DNA from: Ilumatobacteraceae bacterium
GTDB taxonomy: Bacteria; Actinomycetota; Acidimicrobiia; Acidimicrobiales; Ilumatobacteraceae
DNA length: 64,000 bases
Assembly: GCA_024643255.1 (NCBI GenBank)
Contig: JAHENF010000097.1
Location: forward strand, 109,375 to 173,374
Direction: 5' to 3'
Position 1 is the stretch's first letter. Each line of letters opens with the position of its first letter. The notes under the pieces were generated by a model that ran no database searches, was not told where the DNA came from, and worked only from the letters and a program-made list of their open reading frames with translations. Shown here in pieces: positions 8,907-17,991 of this stretch. A program made the translations under genes and the position numbers.

Positions 8907-9850
8907 GCACTTCCCGACCCGACGTCGCCGTGCTGCTGATGGCCTACGGAACACCGCGTCATCCCGACGAGATCGAGCCGTACTACACCGACATCCGCCG
9001 AGGCCGTCCGCCGACGCCCGAGGCGCTCGCCGATCTGACCGCCCGATACGCCGCGATCGGCGGGGTGTCACCGCTCGCCCAGCTCACCGAGGCACAGCGC
9101 GATGCACTCCAGGTCGCGCTCGACGCGGCCGCACCGGGCCGGTTCCACGTGGCGCTCGGGTTGAAACACGCCGACCCCAAGGTCGAGGTCGCGGCCGGCC
9201 GGCTCGCCGATGAGGGCTTCGACACGATCGTCGGCCTCGTGTTGGCACCGCACTTCTCGTCGTTCTCGATCGGTCAGTACCTCGATCGGACCCGACAGGG
9301 TGTCGCCGAGTCGAGCAGCGAGGCGACCCTGGTCGGCATCGAGAGCTGGGCCGTCGAGCCGACGTTCGTCGAGTTTCTCGCCGACGATCTCGCCGCCCGG
9401 GTCGCATCGATGCGCGAGCGCACCACCGGCGACGTGCGGGTGCTGTTCACCGCGCATTCCCTTCCCGAACGGATCATCGCCGCGGGCGACCGCTACCCGC
9501 ACGAGCTGCGTTCGACCGCCGAGGCCGTTGCGGGCGCCGTGGGCCTCACCGAGGGCGCGGACTGGCAGCTCGCCTGGCAGTCGGCGGGCCGTACCCCCGA
9601 ACCGTGGATCGGACCCGACATCCTCCAGGTGATCGACGAGCTCGGCGCCGACGACAGCGTGGGTGGCGTCATCGTGTGTGCGTGCGGATTCGTCGCCGAC
9701 CATCTCGAGGTGCTCTACGACCTCGACATCGAGGCCGCCGGACGAGCGGCGTCTCACGATCTGGCCTTCGATCGCACGGCCTGCGTGAACGACGACCCCG
9801 CGATCATGGCTGCGCTGGCCGATCGCGTGATCGCCGCGCTCGGGAGCTGA
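8903..9850 (+). CDS. hemH: Ferrochelatase (probably coproporphyrin ferrochelatase)
   Basis: The ATG overlaps the hemE stop (ATGA) and has GGAG six bases before it, within hemE. The 315-residue protein has the family core YYTDIRRGRPPT, GVSPLAQLTEAQ, TAHSLPERI near residue 183 (catalytic His) and a C-terminal CGFVADHLEVLYD Glu motif. It inserts ferrous iron into a porphyrin. Actinomycetes use the coproporphyrin route, so the likely substrate is coproporphyrin III (CpfC). The next gene starts five bases after its stop. Confidence 0.93.
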   Translation: MSTSRPDVAVLLMAYGTPRHPDEIEPYYTDIRRGRPPTPEALADLTARYAAIGGVSPLAQLTEAQRDALQVALDAAAPGRFHVALGLKHADPKVEVAAGRLADEGFDTIVGLVLAPHFSSFSIGQYLDRTRQGVAESSSEATLVGIESWAVEPTFVEFLADDLAARVASMRERTTGDVRVLFTAHSLPERIIAAGDRYPHELRSTAEAVAGAVGLTEGADWQLAWQSAGRTPEPWIGPDILQVIDELGADDSVGGVIVCACGFVADHLEVLYDLDIEAAGRAASHDLAFDRTACVNDDPAIMAALADRVIAALGS

Positions 9851-9855
9851 TCGGC

Positions 9856-11286
9856 ATGCGTCGCCGGGTGGCGGTGATCGGTGGCGGGATCAGCGGAGTC
9901 TCCGCGGCCCTCGCCGTCATCGATGTGGCGCCCGGCGTCGATGTCGTCCTGTACGAGGCGGCCGATCGTGTCGGTGGCCGAATCGGCACCAGCCCCTTCG
10001 CGGGTGTGCCCCATGTCGACGAAGGTGCCGACGCGTTCCTCGCCCGGGTGCCCGAAGCGGTCGCGCTTGCCGAGCGCGTCGGGCTGGGCGACGACCTCGT
10101 GTCGCCCGAGCCGGTCGGCGCCGCGGTGTGGCACGACGGACTCCACCCGATCCCCGACGGACTCCTGCTCGGGGTGCCAGGGCGCCTCGGCCCGCTCGCG
10201 ACCAGCGCGCTGCTGTCGTGGCGGGGCAAGGCGCGAGCGGCGATCGAACCGCTCCTGCCACGGACATCGACCGACAGCGACTCGATCGGCGCCTACGTGC
10301 GTGCCCGTTTCGGCGACGAGGTGCACGAGCGGCTCGTCGACTCGCTCGTCGGCAGTATCTACGCCACCGACACCGACCGCTTCAGCCTGGCCGAGGTGCC
10401 ACAGCTCGCCGCACTCGCGCAGAACAACCGCAGTCTGTTGCTGGCTGCGCGCCGACAGCGCAGCGCCCAGGGGACGGCGACGGCCTCGGCGAGTCCGATC
10501 TTCGCCGCGCCACGCGACGGGATGTCCGCGCTCGTCGACGCCACCGCGGCGGCCATCGTCGCCGGAGGCGGGACGATCACGACCAGCGCCGAGGTCGGCC
10601 GGCTCGAGCCTGCCGCCGGCGGTGGCTGGCTCGTGCAACGGCGCGACGCCAAGGCCCCGTCCGGTGACGACCGGAGCATCGACAGGTTCGACTCGGTGAT
10701 CTTCGCGACGCCGGCAGCTGTCACGGGATCGCTCCTCACCGGCGCCGCCCCCGAGGCCGCGGCCCTGCTGGCGGCGGCCGAGACGGCTGACGTGATCATG
10801 GTCACGCTCCACGTCGATGCGAACCAGTGGCCCGATCGCCTGCGGGCGATGAGCGGCTACCTCGTTCCCAAGCCGGCGCAACGTTGGGTGACGGCCGCAT
10901 CGTTCAGTTCGCAGAAGTGGGCGCACTGGCGTCCGCCCGGTGGCGGCGAGATCCTGCGGGTCTCACTCGGACGCGACGGCGTCGACGTGCTGCATCTGAG
11001 CGACGACGAGGTGCTCGCCGCGGTGCTCACCGATCTCCAGGTGCATCTCGGTGTCGAATTCGCCCCGTTGGAGGTGCGCATCACGAGGTGGCCTGGCGCG
11101 TTCGCTCAGTACCGGCCACATCACTCGGCGTGGGTCGAGTCGGTCGAGCGGGCACTGCCGTCGGGGCTGTTCGTCACCGGTGCCGGCTTCCGCGGAATCG
11201 GCATTCCGGCATGTGTGCGATCGGGATCCGGGATTGCCGGAGCGGTGGGCGCCCACATCGGCGATCTGGAAGAATCGGCGTCGTGA
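9856..11286 (+). CDS. hemY: Coproporphyrinogen/protoporphyrinogen III oxidase (HemY/CgoX type)
   Basis: The 476-residue flavoprotein begins with a Rossmann dinucleotide motif VIGGGISG near residue 7 and the companion YEAADRVGGRIGT. The C-terminal segment GAGFRGIGIPACVRSG closes the FAD fold. It oxidises a porphyrinogen to the porphyrin; in the actinobacterial route it makes coproporphyrin III for the ferrochelatase encoded just upstream. The coproheme decarboxylase gene often linked to this set is not in the window. The stop overlaps the sortase GTG. Confidence 0.92.
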   Translation: MRRRVAVIGGGISGVSAALAVIDVAPGVDVVLYEAADRVGGRIGTSPFAGVPHVDEGADAFLARVPEAVALAERVGLGDDLVSPEPVGAAVWHDGLHPIPDGLLLGVPGRLGPLATSALLSWRGKARAAIEPLLPRTSTDSDSIGAYVRARFGDEVHERLVDSLVGSIYATDTDRFSLAEVPQLAALAQNNRSLLLAARRQRSAQGTATASASPIFAAPRDGMSALVDATAAAIVAGGGTITTSAEVGRLEPAAGGGWLVQRRDAKAPSGDDRSIDRFDSVIFATPAAVTGSLLTGAAPEAAALLAAAETADVIMVTLHVDANQWPDRLRAMSGYLVPKPAQRWVTAASFSSQKWAHWRPPGGGEILRVSLGRDGVDVLHLSDDEVLAAVLTDLQVHLGVEFAPLEVRITRWPGAFAQYRPHHSAWVESVERALPSGLFVTGAGFRGIGIPACVRSGSGIAGAVGAHIGDLEESAS

Positions 11287-11957
11287 GCGAGGTCGACCGG
11301 CCATCCCGGCGCCGAACGACGACGTTGGTGATCGCGGTCGTCGCCCTCGTGACCGCACTCGGGTTCGCCGCGATGAACGTCCGTTCGGGATCGGGCAGCG
11401 TCGATTCGGTGTCCGCCGGTGCGGCCGCGACGACGACACTGCCACCGGCCACGACGACCACCACATCGACGACGACGACGACGTCGACGACGACCACCAC
11501 CACGACGCTGCCGCGTCAGATGACCACACCGGTTGCGCCGCCGCAGGACCCCCGGGGAGCCGAGAACAACCCGCCCCTCGGACGCATCGAGATCCCCAAG
11601 GTCGGTCTCGACGCCGAACTGGAGGAGGGGATCCGCCTGACGACCCTCAATCGTGGGCCTGGGCACTGGCCCGGCTCCGCCATGCCGGGCGAGATCGGCA
11701 ACGTCGTCATCGGCGGTCATCGCACCAGCCACGGCGCCGAGTTCCGACACCTCGATCAACTCGTCGCCGGTGACGAAGTGATCTTCACGACGGCCGCCGG
11801 GACGACCACCTATGTGGTGACCGGCACCCAGATCGTGACGCCCGATTCCCTGTGGATCACGGATCCGACCGATACCCCGACCGCGACGCTGTTCGCTTGC
11901 CATCCACTCGGTTCGACGTCCCAACGGATCGTCGTCAGCCTCGCACTCGCAACTTGA
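11283..11957 (+). CDS. Class E sortase
   Basis: The 224-residue protein has a single N-terminal membrane segment (about 14-32), a Thr-rich low-complexity linker (about 45-78, almost only Thr/Ser) and a sortase domain (about 95-224). The catalytic triad is visible: His146 in GGHRTSHG, Cys206 in LFACHP and Arg215 in SQRIVV. Class E sortases anchor LAXTG-type proteins to the actinobacterial wall or finish pili. No sortase substrate is nearby. The GTG start overlaps the hemY stop (GTGA) and its own stop overlaps the lnt start, so it is coupled on both sides to genes of unrelated function. Confidence 0.88.
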   Translation: MSEVDRPSRRRTTTLVIAVVALVTALGFAAMNVRSGSGSVDSVSAGAAATTTLPPATTTTTSTTTTTSTTTTTTTLPRQMTTPVAPPQDPRGAENNPPLGRIEIPKVGLDAELEEGIRLTTLNRGPGHWPGSAMPGEIGNVVIGGHRTSHGAEFRHLDQLVAGDEVIFTTAAGTTTYVVTGTQIVTPDSLWITDPTDTPTATLFACHPLGSTSQRIVVSLALAT

Positions 11958-13483
11958 GCAACGTCGACCCGGCCGTGGCGACGCGGCCCCCGATCCACGA
12001 ACGCATCGCCCGGCCGGCACTTGCCCTCGGCGCGGGAACGCTCGTCGCGCTGTCGATGCCGCCGTGGGGGTTCTGGCCGCTGGCGATCATCGGCGTGATG
12101 CTGTTCGAGGTCGCCCTCGGCGAAGGGCTCTCGCGACGTCGGCGGATGCTGCTCGGATTCCTGTTCGGCGCGGGCTGGATGTACCTCGGCATGGCGTGGA
12201 TGGTGCAGCTGACGCTGCCCGGCTACCTGGTCGCCGGGTCGGTGTTCGCCGGGTTCCACGTGCTGGCCGAGTTGGTGGCACCGGTCGGTCCGTGGCGCGT
12301 GCTCGGCCGCCCGGCCGCCCACACGCTGGCGGAGGCATTGCGGTTCTCGTTCCCGTTCGGCGGTGTTCCGCTGGCCACGCTCGGCATGTCGCAGGTGGGC
12401 GGACCGCTCGTGGGCGTCGTGCGCGTCGGTGGGGTGATCCTGCTCACGTGGGTCGTCTTCCAGCTCGGCATGGCGCTCGTCGACATCGGCCGCATCGTGC
12501 ACGACCGGCGCCACGACGCCGGAGCCCGCACCGCACCGGCGGCCGCGCTCGGCGTGATCGCCGCAATCCTGGTGCTGACGTTGGTCGCTCCGCAGGGTCG
12601 GGACACGGGCGAGACGATGCGCATCGCGGCCGTCCAGGGCGGCGGCGAGCAGGGCACGAGTGCGCTGGAGGTCCCGTCACGGATCGTGACCGAACGCCAC
12701 CTCGAGGCCACCCGTTCGATCGCCGCCGACTCCGGCCTCGATCTCGTGCTCTGGCCGGAGAACACGATCGACGTCCCGACGTTCGAAGGCTCGGAGATCC
12801 AGGCTGCGATCGCCGCAGAGGCGGCCCGGCTCGGCGCGCCGATCGCCGTCGGCATCACCGAGGAACGCGAGGGCGGCGCCCGACGGATCAACTCCCAGGT
12901 CGTGGTGACCCCCGACGGCGAGATCGTGTCGCGCTACGACAAGGTGCGCCGCGTACCGTTCGGGGAGTACGTGCCCCTGCGCGGCATCCTCGAGGCGTTC
13001 GGGGCGCCTGTCGGGCGTATCGGGCGCGACGCGGTGGCCGGCACGGATCCGGCGGTGCTCGACCTGCCGGACGGCACCCGGCTGAGCGTCGTGATCTCGT
13101 GGGAGGTGTTCTTCGCGGGTCGAGTGCGCGAGGGGGTCAAACTCGGCGCCGAGGCCATCCTCAATCCGACCAACGGTGCGAGCTACACCGGCACGATCGT
13201 GCAGACACAACAGGTCGCGTCGAGCCGGCTTCGCGCCATCGAGACGGGCCGCTGGGTGGTTCAAGCGGCACCGACCGGGTTCACCGCGATCGTCGATGCC
13301 GACGGCACCGTTCGCCAGCGCACCGCGGTCAGTGAGCGCAACGTGCTCTACGACACCGTCGAGTTGCGCGAGGGCCGCACCTGGTACACCGACATCGGCG
13401 ACGGCCCGGTCATCGTCGGCCTGCTCGGCCTGCTCGGTGTGTCGATCTGGTTCAGTCGACGCCGTTCGTCCCCGAAGACCTGA
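11954..13483 (+). CDS. lnt: Apolipoprotein N-acyltransferase, nucleophile Cys replaced by Ser
   Basis: The 509-residue protein has about six N-terminal membrane segments followed by a nitrilase-like domain (about 215-475), the Lnt plan. Catalytic Glu269 (WPEN), Lys330 (YDKVRRVPFGEYVP), Glu338 and Glu384 are present. The nucleophile position, CYE in E. coli Lnt, reads ISWEVFF: codon TCG gives Ser382. Lnt adds the third acyl chain to lipoprotein Cys. The enzyme is either inactive, uses Ser, or uses another residue. The TTG start at 11954 overlaps the sortase stop (TTGA); a GTG at 11975 is the alternative. A short hairpin follows the gene. Confidence 0.85.
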   Translation: MSNVDPAVATRPPIHERIARPALALGAGTLVALSMPPWGFWPLAIIGVMLFEVALGEGLSRRRRMLLGFLFGAGWMYLGMAWMVQLTLPGYLVAGSVFAGFHVLAELVAPVGPWRVLGRPAAHTLAEALRFSFPFGGVPLATLGMSQVGGPLVGVVRVGGVILLTWVVFQLGMALVDIGRIVHDRRHDAGARTAPAAALGVIAAILVLTLVAPQGRDTGETMRIAAVQGGGEQGTSALEVPSRIVTERHLEATRSIAADSGLDLVLWPENTIDVPTFEGSEIQAAIAAEAARLGAPIAVGITEEREGGARRINSQVVVTPDGEIVSRYDKVRRVPFGEYVPLRGILEAFGAPVGRIGRDAVAGTDPAVLDLPDGTRLSVVISWEVFFAGRVREGVKLGAEAILNPTNGASYTGTIVQTQQVASSRLRAIETGRWVVQAAPTGFTAIVDADGTVRQRTAVSERNVLYDTVELREGRTWYTDIGDGPVIVGLLGLLGVSIWFSRRRSSPKT

Positions 13484-13498
13484 CCCGATCGTGACGGG

Positions 13499-13500
<2 letters not shown>
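13482..13500. terminator. Short shared hairpin between convergent lnt and dtd
   Basis: GACCCG at 13482-13487 and CGGGTC at 13495-13500 form a six-base stem that overlaps the stop codons of both converging genes. There is no T-run, so it is weak as a rho-independent terminator. Confidence 0.3.
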
Positions 13501-13957
<457 letters not shown>

Positions 13958-13974
13958 CGGTGCAGTATCACCCG

Positions 13975-14787
13975 ATGCCTGCCGACGATGCCATCCTCAC
14001 GTTGATCGCGGGCGACGCCGTGATGACGGTTCATCCCGACGCCGGCTGTCGAATCGGGCAGATCAGCGTCGCCGGTCAACCGTTGCTCGTCGACGTGCCG
14101 GGGACCGACGGCGGCCACCCGATGGCGTGGGGCGCCTATCCGATGGCGCCGTGGGCGGGCCGGATCCGCAACGGTCGTTTCACCTACGACGGCGCCGAAC
14201 GCCGATTGACGATCAACCACCACGACGGCGACGGCTCCGAGCGGGCCCACGCGATCCACGGCCTCGTCTTCGATCGCCCGTGGCCGCATGTGTGCGAGAT
14301 GACGGACACATCGTGCACGGGCGAGGTCGACCTCGACTGGGAGTTCGGCGGCACGGTCAGGCAGGCGATCCACCTGTTCGAGCATCGAGTCGAGGTGACG
14401 CTGGCGGTCACGTCGACCGGCACCCCGTTCCCCGCGGAAGTCGGCTGGCACCCGTGGTTCCGCAAACCGGACCGCCTGGCGTTCGCTCCCACCGCGATGT
14501 ATCAGCGCGACGGGTTCGGCCTTCCGACCGGAGAACTCGTGCCACCGAGCGGGGGGCCGTGGGACGACTGCTTCGTCAACACCGAGCCCGTCGTGTTGCA
14601 CTACGAGCGGGCCGATGCTCCCACCGTCACGGTGACATCCGACTGCGATCACTGGGTGGTCTACGACATGCCGGCCGACGCAACCTGTGTCGAACCCCAG
14701 TCGGGGCCGCCCGACGCCTTCAACCTGCACCCGCACGTCGTCGATATGGACACCTCCCTCACCCGACAGATGACCATCTCCTGGTGA
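13975..14787 (+). CDS. Aldose 1-epimerase family protein
   Basis: The 270-residue protein matches the galactose mutarotase-like fold: [20 protein letters not shown] near residue 43, HAIHGLVFD with the conserved His near residue 94, and GWHPWF near residue 160 carrying the second catalytic His. These enzymes interconvert alpha and beta sugar anomers. It is shorter than GalM (about 340), as in the YeaD-like or LacX-like branches, so the exact sugar is unknown. The start at 13975 follows the dtd promoter region directly. Confidence 0.85.
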   Translation: MPADDAILTLIAGDAVMTVHPDAGCRIGQISVAGQPLLVDVPGTDGGHPMAWGAYPMAPWAGRIRNGRFTYDGAERRLTINHHDGDGSERAHAIHGLVFDRPWPHVCEMTDTSCTGEVDLDWEFGGTVRQAIHLFEHRVEVTLAVTSTGTPFPAEVGWHPWFRKPDRLAFAPTAMYQRDGFGLPTGELVPPSGGPWDDCFVNTEPVVLHYERADAPTVTVTSDCDHWVVYDMPADATCVEPQSGPPDAFNLHPHVVDMDTSLTRQMTISW

Positions 14788-14810
14788 CGCCCCGGCCGGA
14801 GCATCGTCCA

Positions 14811-14839
14811 GCGCCCGTTACCCGGCGGTAACGGAGCGC
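14811..14839. terminator. Hairpin downstream of the aldose epimerase gene
   Basis: CCGTTACC (14815-14822) pairs perfectly with GGTAACGG (14827-14834) around a four-base loop, and the flanking GCGC repeats extend the stem with one bulge. It lies 24 bases after the epimerase stop and just before the -10 element of the glycosyltransferase gene, so it separates the two transcription units. Confidence 0.55.
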
Positions 14840-14842
14840 CGA

Positions 14843-14848
14843 TAGCCT
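14843..14848 (+). promoter_or_regulatory. TAGCCT -10 element of the glycosyltransferase operon
   Basis: TAGCCT is followed by seven bases and then ATG at 14856, with no Shine-Dalgarno sequence. It marks the start of the GT4, methyltransferase and cyclase-fold operon as leaderless. Confidence 0.5.
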
Positions 14849-14855
14849 CGATCGG

Positions 14856-16151
14856 ATGTCGAAAGCCGGTCTCGATCCTGACGCGCCGCTCAAGATCGCG
14901 TACCTGACCTATCGCGGCAAGCCGCACGTCGGCGGGCAAGGCGTCTACACGCGGCACCTCACCAAGGCGCTTGCCGATCTCGGCCACACCGTCGAGGTGT
15001 TCGGCGGCCAGCCGTACCCGATTCTCGACGATCGCGTCACGCTCACGAAACTGCCGAGCCTCGACACGTTCAACGAGTACTTCCCCGGTCGCTTCCCGGG
15101 GTTCTGGGAGTTGAAGACCCGCGAGGACATGCTCGAGATGGCGCAGTTCATGACCGGGGTGTTCCCCGAGCCGTTGGCATTCAGCGCCCGCGCCGCACGC
15201 GAGCTGAAGCCGCGCGCCGGCGAGTTCGACCTCGTGCACGACAACCAGTGCCTCGGCTACGGCATCTTGAAGATCGAGGCGAAGATCCCGACGATCGTCA
15301 CGTTGCACCACCCGATCACCAAGGACCGCCAACTCGAGATGAGCCACGCCAAGTCCTGGTCCAAGCGCTGGTCGGTCGGCCGCTGGTATTCGTTCGTGAA
15401 GATGCAGGGCAAGGTCGCGTCGAAGATGCCGCGCATCGTCGTGGTCAGCCAGAACTCGATCGACGACATCCACACCGACATGGGCGTCGAGATCGACCGC
15501 ATGCGCCTCGTGCCCGTCGGCGTCGACCCCGATCTCTTCAAGCCACTCCCCCGCGTCGAACGCAGGCCGGGACGCCTGATCACGACCGCGTCCGCCGATG
15601 TCGCGCTCAAGGGTCTGTCCTACCTTCTCGAAGCGATGGCGAAACTGCGCACCGAGCGCGACGTCACACTGACGATCATCGGCAAGCCGCGCCCCGGCCA
15701 CTCGATGGACCTCATCGACTCGTACGGGCTCGCGCCGCACATCGAGTTCGTGTCCGGCGTGAGCGACGAGCGCATCGTCGAGCTCTACGCCGAAGCCGAA
15801 ATGGCCGTCGTCCCGAGCCTGTACGAAGGGTTCAGCCTCCCCGCGATCGAGGCCATGTGCTCGGGAACGCCGCTGATCGCCACCGACGGTGGCGCGCTGC
15901 CCGAGGTGACCGGCATCGACGGTGACACCGTCATCGGCTGCAGGGCGGGCGACGTCGACTCGCTCGTCGCGGCGATCACCCGCGGGCTCGACGACCCCGA
16001 GCTGCGCGCCAGGGTCGGCGCCGCCGGACGCCAGCGTGTCCTCGAGCGCTGGACGTGGACGAAGTGCGCGGAGCAGACCGTCGAGCAGTACCGCGAGGTG
16101 CTCGCAATGCCGCAGAACGTCGAGAAGCTGCGCGCCAACGGGCGACTCTGA
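14856..16151 (+). CDS. GT4-family glycosyltransferase
   Basis: The 431-residue protein has the GT-B fold. It opens with IAYLTYRGKPHVGGQGVYT, has LVPVGVDPDLFKPL in the middle and the donor-binding E-x7-E motif YEGFSLPAIEAMCSGTPLIA near residue 325. It uses an activated sugar, but donor and acceptor are unknown. It starts a run with a methyltransferase (one base after its stop) and a cyclase-fold protein. That order recalls actinobacterial loci that build modified glycoconjugates or lipids, which is inference from context only. Confidence 0.88.
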   Translation: MSKAGLDPDAPLKIAYLTYRGKPHVGGQGVYTRHLTKALADLGHTVEVFGGQPYPILDDRVTLTKLPSLDTFNEYFPGRFPGFWELKTREDMLEMAQFMTGVFPEPLAFSARAARELKPRAGEFDLVHDNQCLGYGILKIEAKIPTIVTLHHPITKDRQLEMSHAKSWSKRWSVGRWYSFVKMQGKVASKMPRIVVVSQNSIDDIHTDMGVEIDRMRLVPVGVDPDLFKPLPRVERRPGRLITTASADVALKGLSYLLEAMAKLRTERDVTLTIIGKPRPGHSMDLIDSYGLAPHIEFVSGVSDERIVELYAEAEMAVVPSLYEGFSLPAIEAMCSGTPLIATDGGALPEVTGIDGDTVIGCRAGDVDSLVAAITRGLDDPELRARVGAAGRQRVLERWTWTKCAEQTVEQYREVLAMPQNVEKLRANGRL

Positions 16152-16152
16152 G

Positions 16153-16884
16153 ATGTTGACGATCCGCTTCGACCAGCTCGGTCTCGCGCCCGGCGACCGC
16201 GTCCTCGATGTCGGCGCCGGCTTCGGCCGCCACATCTTCGAATGTGCCCGGCGGGGCGCGAACGTCGTCGCACTCGACTACGCCGAAGACGAGGTCGTCC
16301 AGACCCGGGCGACACTCGGCGGCATGGTCGACGCCGGGGAGATCGACCTCGAACGTTTCAAGGGCGTGCTGCGCGGCGATGCCACGAAGCTGCCCTTCGC
16401 CGACGACTCGTTCGACGTGGTGATCACCTCCGAGGTGCTCGAACACATCCAGGACGACGTGGCCGCGATCGCCGAAATGGTGCGGGTCCTCAAGCCGGGC
16501 GGCCACTTCGCGGCAACGGTGCCCGCGTGGTTCCCCGAGAAGATCAACTGGATGCTGTCCGACGAATACCACGCCCCCAAGAGCGAGGGCGGCCACGTCC
16601 GCATCTACAGCTCGACCGAATTGTCCGCCAAGCTGCGCACAGCGGGTCTCGACCTGCAGGGAAGCCATCGTGCTCACGCACTGCACTCGCCGTACTGGTG
16701 GCTGAAGTGCGCCGTCGGCCCCCGTAACGACGATCATCCGGCGGTCAAGAAGTACCGCGAGTTCCTCGAGTGGGACATCATGGAGCAGCCGGCCTCGACG
16801 AGAATCGCCGACCGCGTCCTCTCGCCGGTGCTCGGCAAGAGCATCGTCTTCTACGGTGTGAAGCAGGCCGGATCCGTTCGATGA
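16153..16884 (+). CDS. Class I SAM-dependent methyltransferase
   Basis: The 243-residue protein carries the SAM-binding motif LDVGAGFGRH near residue 20, LDYAEDEV (motif II), DDSFDVVITSEVLEHI (motif IV) and LKPGGHFAATVP (post-II). It belongs to the UbiE/BioC-like Methyltransf_11 group. The substrate is not clear; co-transcription with a glycosyltransferase suggests a sugar or lipid intermediate. The ATG comes one base after the glycosyltransferase stop and its own TGA overlaps the next ATG. Confidence 0.88.
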   Translation: MLTIRFDQLGLAPGDRVLDVGAGFGRHIFECARRGANVVALDYAEDEVVQTRATLGGMVDAGEIDLERFKGVLRGDATKLPFADDSFDVVITSEVLEHIQDDVAAIAEMVRVLKPGGHFAATVPAWFPEKINWMLSDEYHAPKSEGGHVRIYSSTELSAKLRTAGLDLQGSHRAHALHSPYWWLKCAVGPRNDDHPAVKKYREFLEWDIMEQPASTRIADRVLSPVLGKSIVFYGVKQAGSVR

Positions 16885-17897
16885 TCCACGTTCCCGATCT
16901 CCCCGGTGTCCTCACCGGTGACGAGTTGCACACGACAGGGCAGCACCTGGCGTCACTGCAGCTCGACACGGGGATGATCCCTTGGTTCCCGGGTGGCCAC
17001 TGCGACCCGTGGAACCACGTCGAGACCGCCATGGCCCTCGACGTCGCGGGCTTCCACGACGAGGCCGAACGCGCCTACGAATGGCTCGTCGACACCCAAC
17101 GCAACGACGGTTCGTGGCACGCGTACTACCACTGCGACGGCTCGGTGGAAGACGCCAAGCTCGACACCAATGTCTGCGCGTACATCGCCACCGGTGTGTG
17201 CCATCACCTGCGCAGCACCTGGGACCGCGGGTTCGCCGAGAACATGTGGCCCACGGTCGAGCGGGCGCTCGAATTCGTGCTGTCGCATCGGCGCAGCGAT
17301 GGTCTGCCGCTCTGGGCTGTCGAACCCGAAGCCCGCCCCTGGGACTACGCGCTCCTCACCGGTACCTCCAGTATCCAGCACGCGCTGCGGTGCGGGGCGC
17401 GGCTGGGCGAGAGCGTCGGCGAGTCGCGACCCGACTGGATCGCCGCCGCCGAGGTGATGGCGGAATCGGTGCGACATCGACCAGAGGCGTTCGAGCCGAA
17501 GACCCGCTGGGCGATGGACTGGTACTACCCGGTTCTGACCGGCGTGCTGACCGGTGAGGCGGCCAAGGCGCGCATGGCCGACGGTTGGGAGGTGTTCGCG
17601 ATGGAGGGCCTCGGGATCCGCTGCGTGAGCGACGAACCGTGGGTCACCGCGTCGGAGACTGCCGAATGTGCACTGGCCTATGCCGCGATCGGCGACACCG
17701 ACACCGCGACGGACCTGCTGAAGTGGACCCGCACGCACCGCCGCGACGACGGGTCGTACTGGACCGGCATCGTGTACCCCGAGCCGGTGTTGTTCCCCTT
17801 CGACGAACACACCTCGTACACGGCCGCCGCCGTCGTCCTCGCGGTCGATGCCATCACGCGCGCCACCCCCGCCGGCGACGTCTTCGTCCCCTTCTGA
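16881..17897 (+). CDS. Alpha/alpha-toroid (prenyltransferase/squalene-cyclase fold) protein
   Basis: The 338-residue protein consists of repeated helical pairs with recurring G-S-W-H, W-x-x-D-Y and aromatic motifs: LVDTQRNDGSWHAYYHCDG near residue 70, LSHRRSDGLPLWAVEPEARP and WTRTHRRDDGSYWTGIVYPE near 283. These match the squalene cyclase and prenyltransferase toroid. No canonical DxDD or zinc site is obvious, so catalysis is uncertain. It might act on a polyprenyl or glycan substrate made by the two upstream genes. The ATG overlaps the methyltransferase stop. A strong hairpin follows. Confidence 0.75.
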   Translation: MIHVPDLPGVLTGDELHTTGQHLASLQLDTGMIPWFPGGHCDPWNHVETAMALDVAGFHDEAERAYEWLVDTQRNDGSWHAYYHCDGSVEDAKLDTNVCAYIATGVCHHLRSTWDRGFAENMWPTVERALEFVLSHRRSDGLPLWAVEPEARPWDYALLTGTSSIQHALRCGARLGESVGESRPDWIAAAEVMAESVRHRPEAFEPKTRWAMDWYYPVLTGVLTGEAAKARMADGWEVFAMEGLGIRCVSDEPWVTASETAECALAYAAIGDTDTATDLLKWTRTHRRDDGSYWTGIVYPEPVLFPFDEHTSYTAAAVVLAVDAITRATPAGDVFVPF

Positions 17898-17910
17898 CCC
17901 ACCCCGCACT

Positions 17911-17959
17911 GAAATTCGGAGCCGATGTTGCGCGGAGCGCAACAATCGCTCCGAATTTC
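17911..17959. terminator. Long near-perfect palindrome after the cyclase-fold gene
   Basis: The left arm 17911-17933 and right arm 17937-17959 pair over 22 bases with only one bulge on each side, around a GGA loop. GAAATTCGGAGC pairs exactly with GCTCCGAATTTC. It ends the glycosyltransferase operon and lies just before the -10 of the acyltransferase gene. There is no T-run. It shares the CTCCGAATTTC core with the palindrome at 2023-2081. Confidence 0.65.
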
Positions 17960-17978
17960 TGGGTGGTGGGCGGGCTGT

Positions 17979-17984
17979 TACCTT
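17979..17984 (+). promoter_or_regulatory. TACCTT -10 element of the acyltransferase gene
   Basis: TACCTT is followed by seven bases and ATG at 17992. There is no Shine-Dalgarno sequence, so the mRNA is probably leaderless. Confidence 0.45.
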
Positions 17985-17991
17985 CCAGGCC

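Noticed and set aside
11450..11512. Tandem ACG/ACC-rich repeat
   Set aside because: It encodes the Thr-rich linker of the sortase; similar linkers occur in other exported proteins here, so it is not an independent repeat element.
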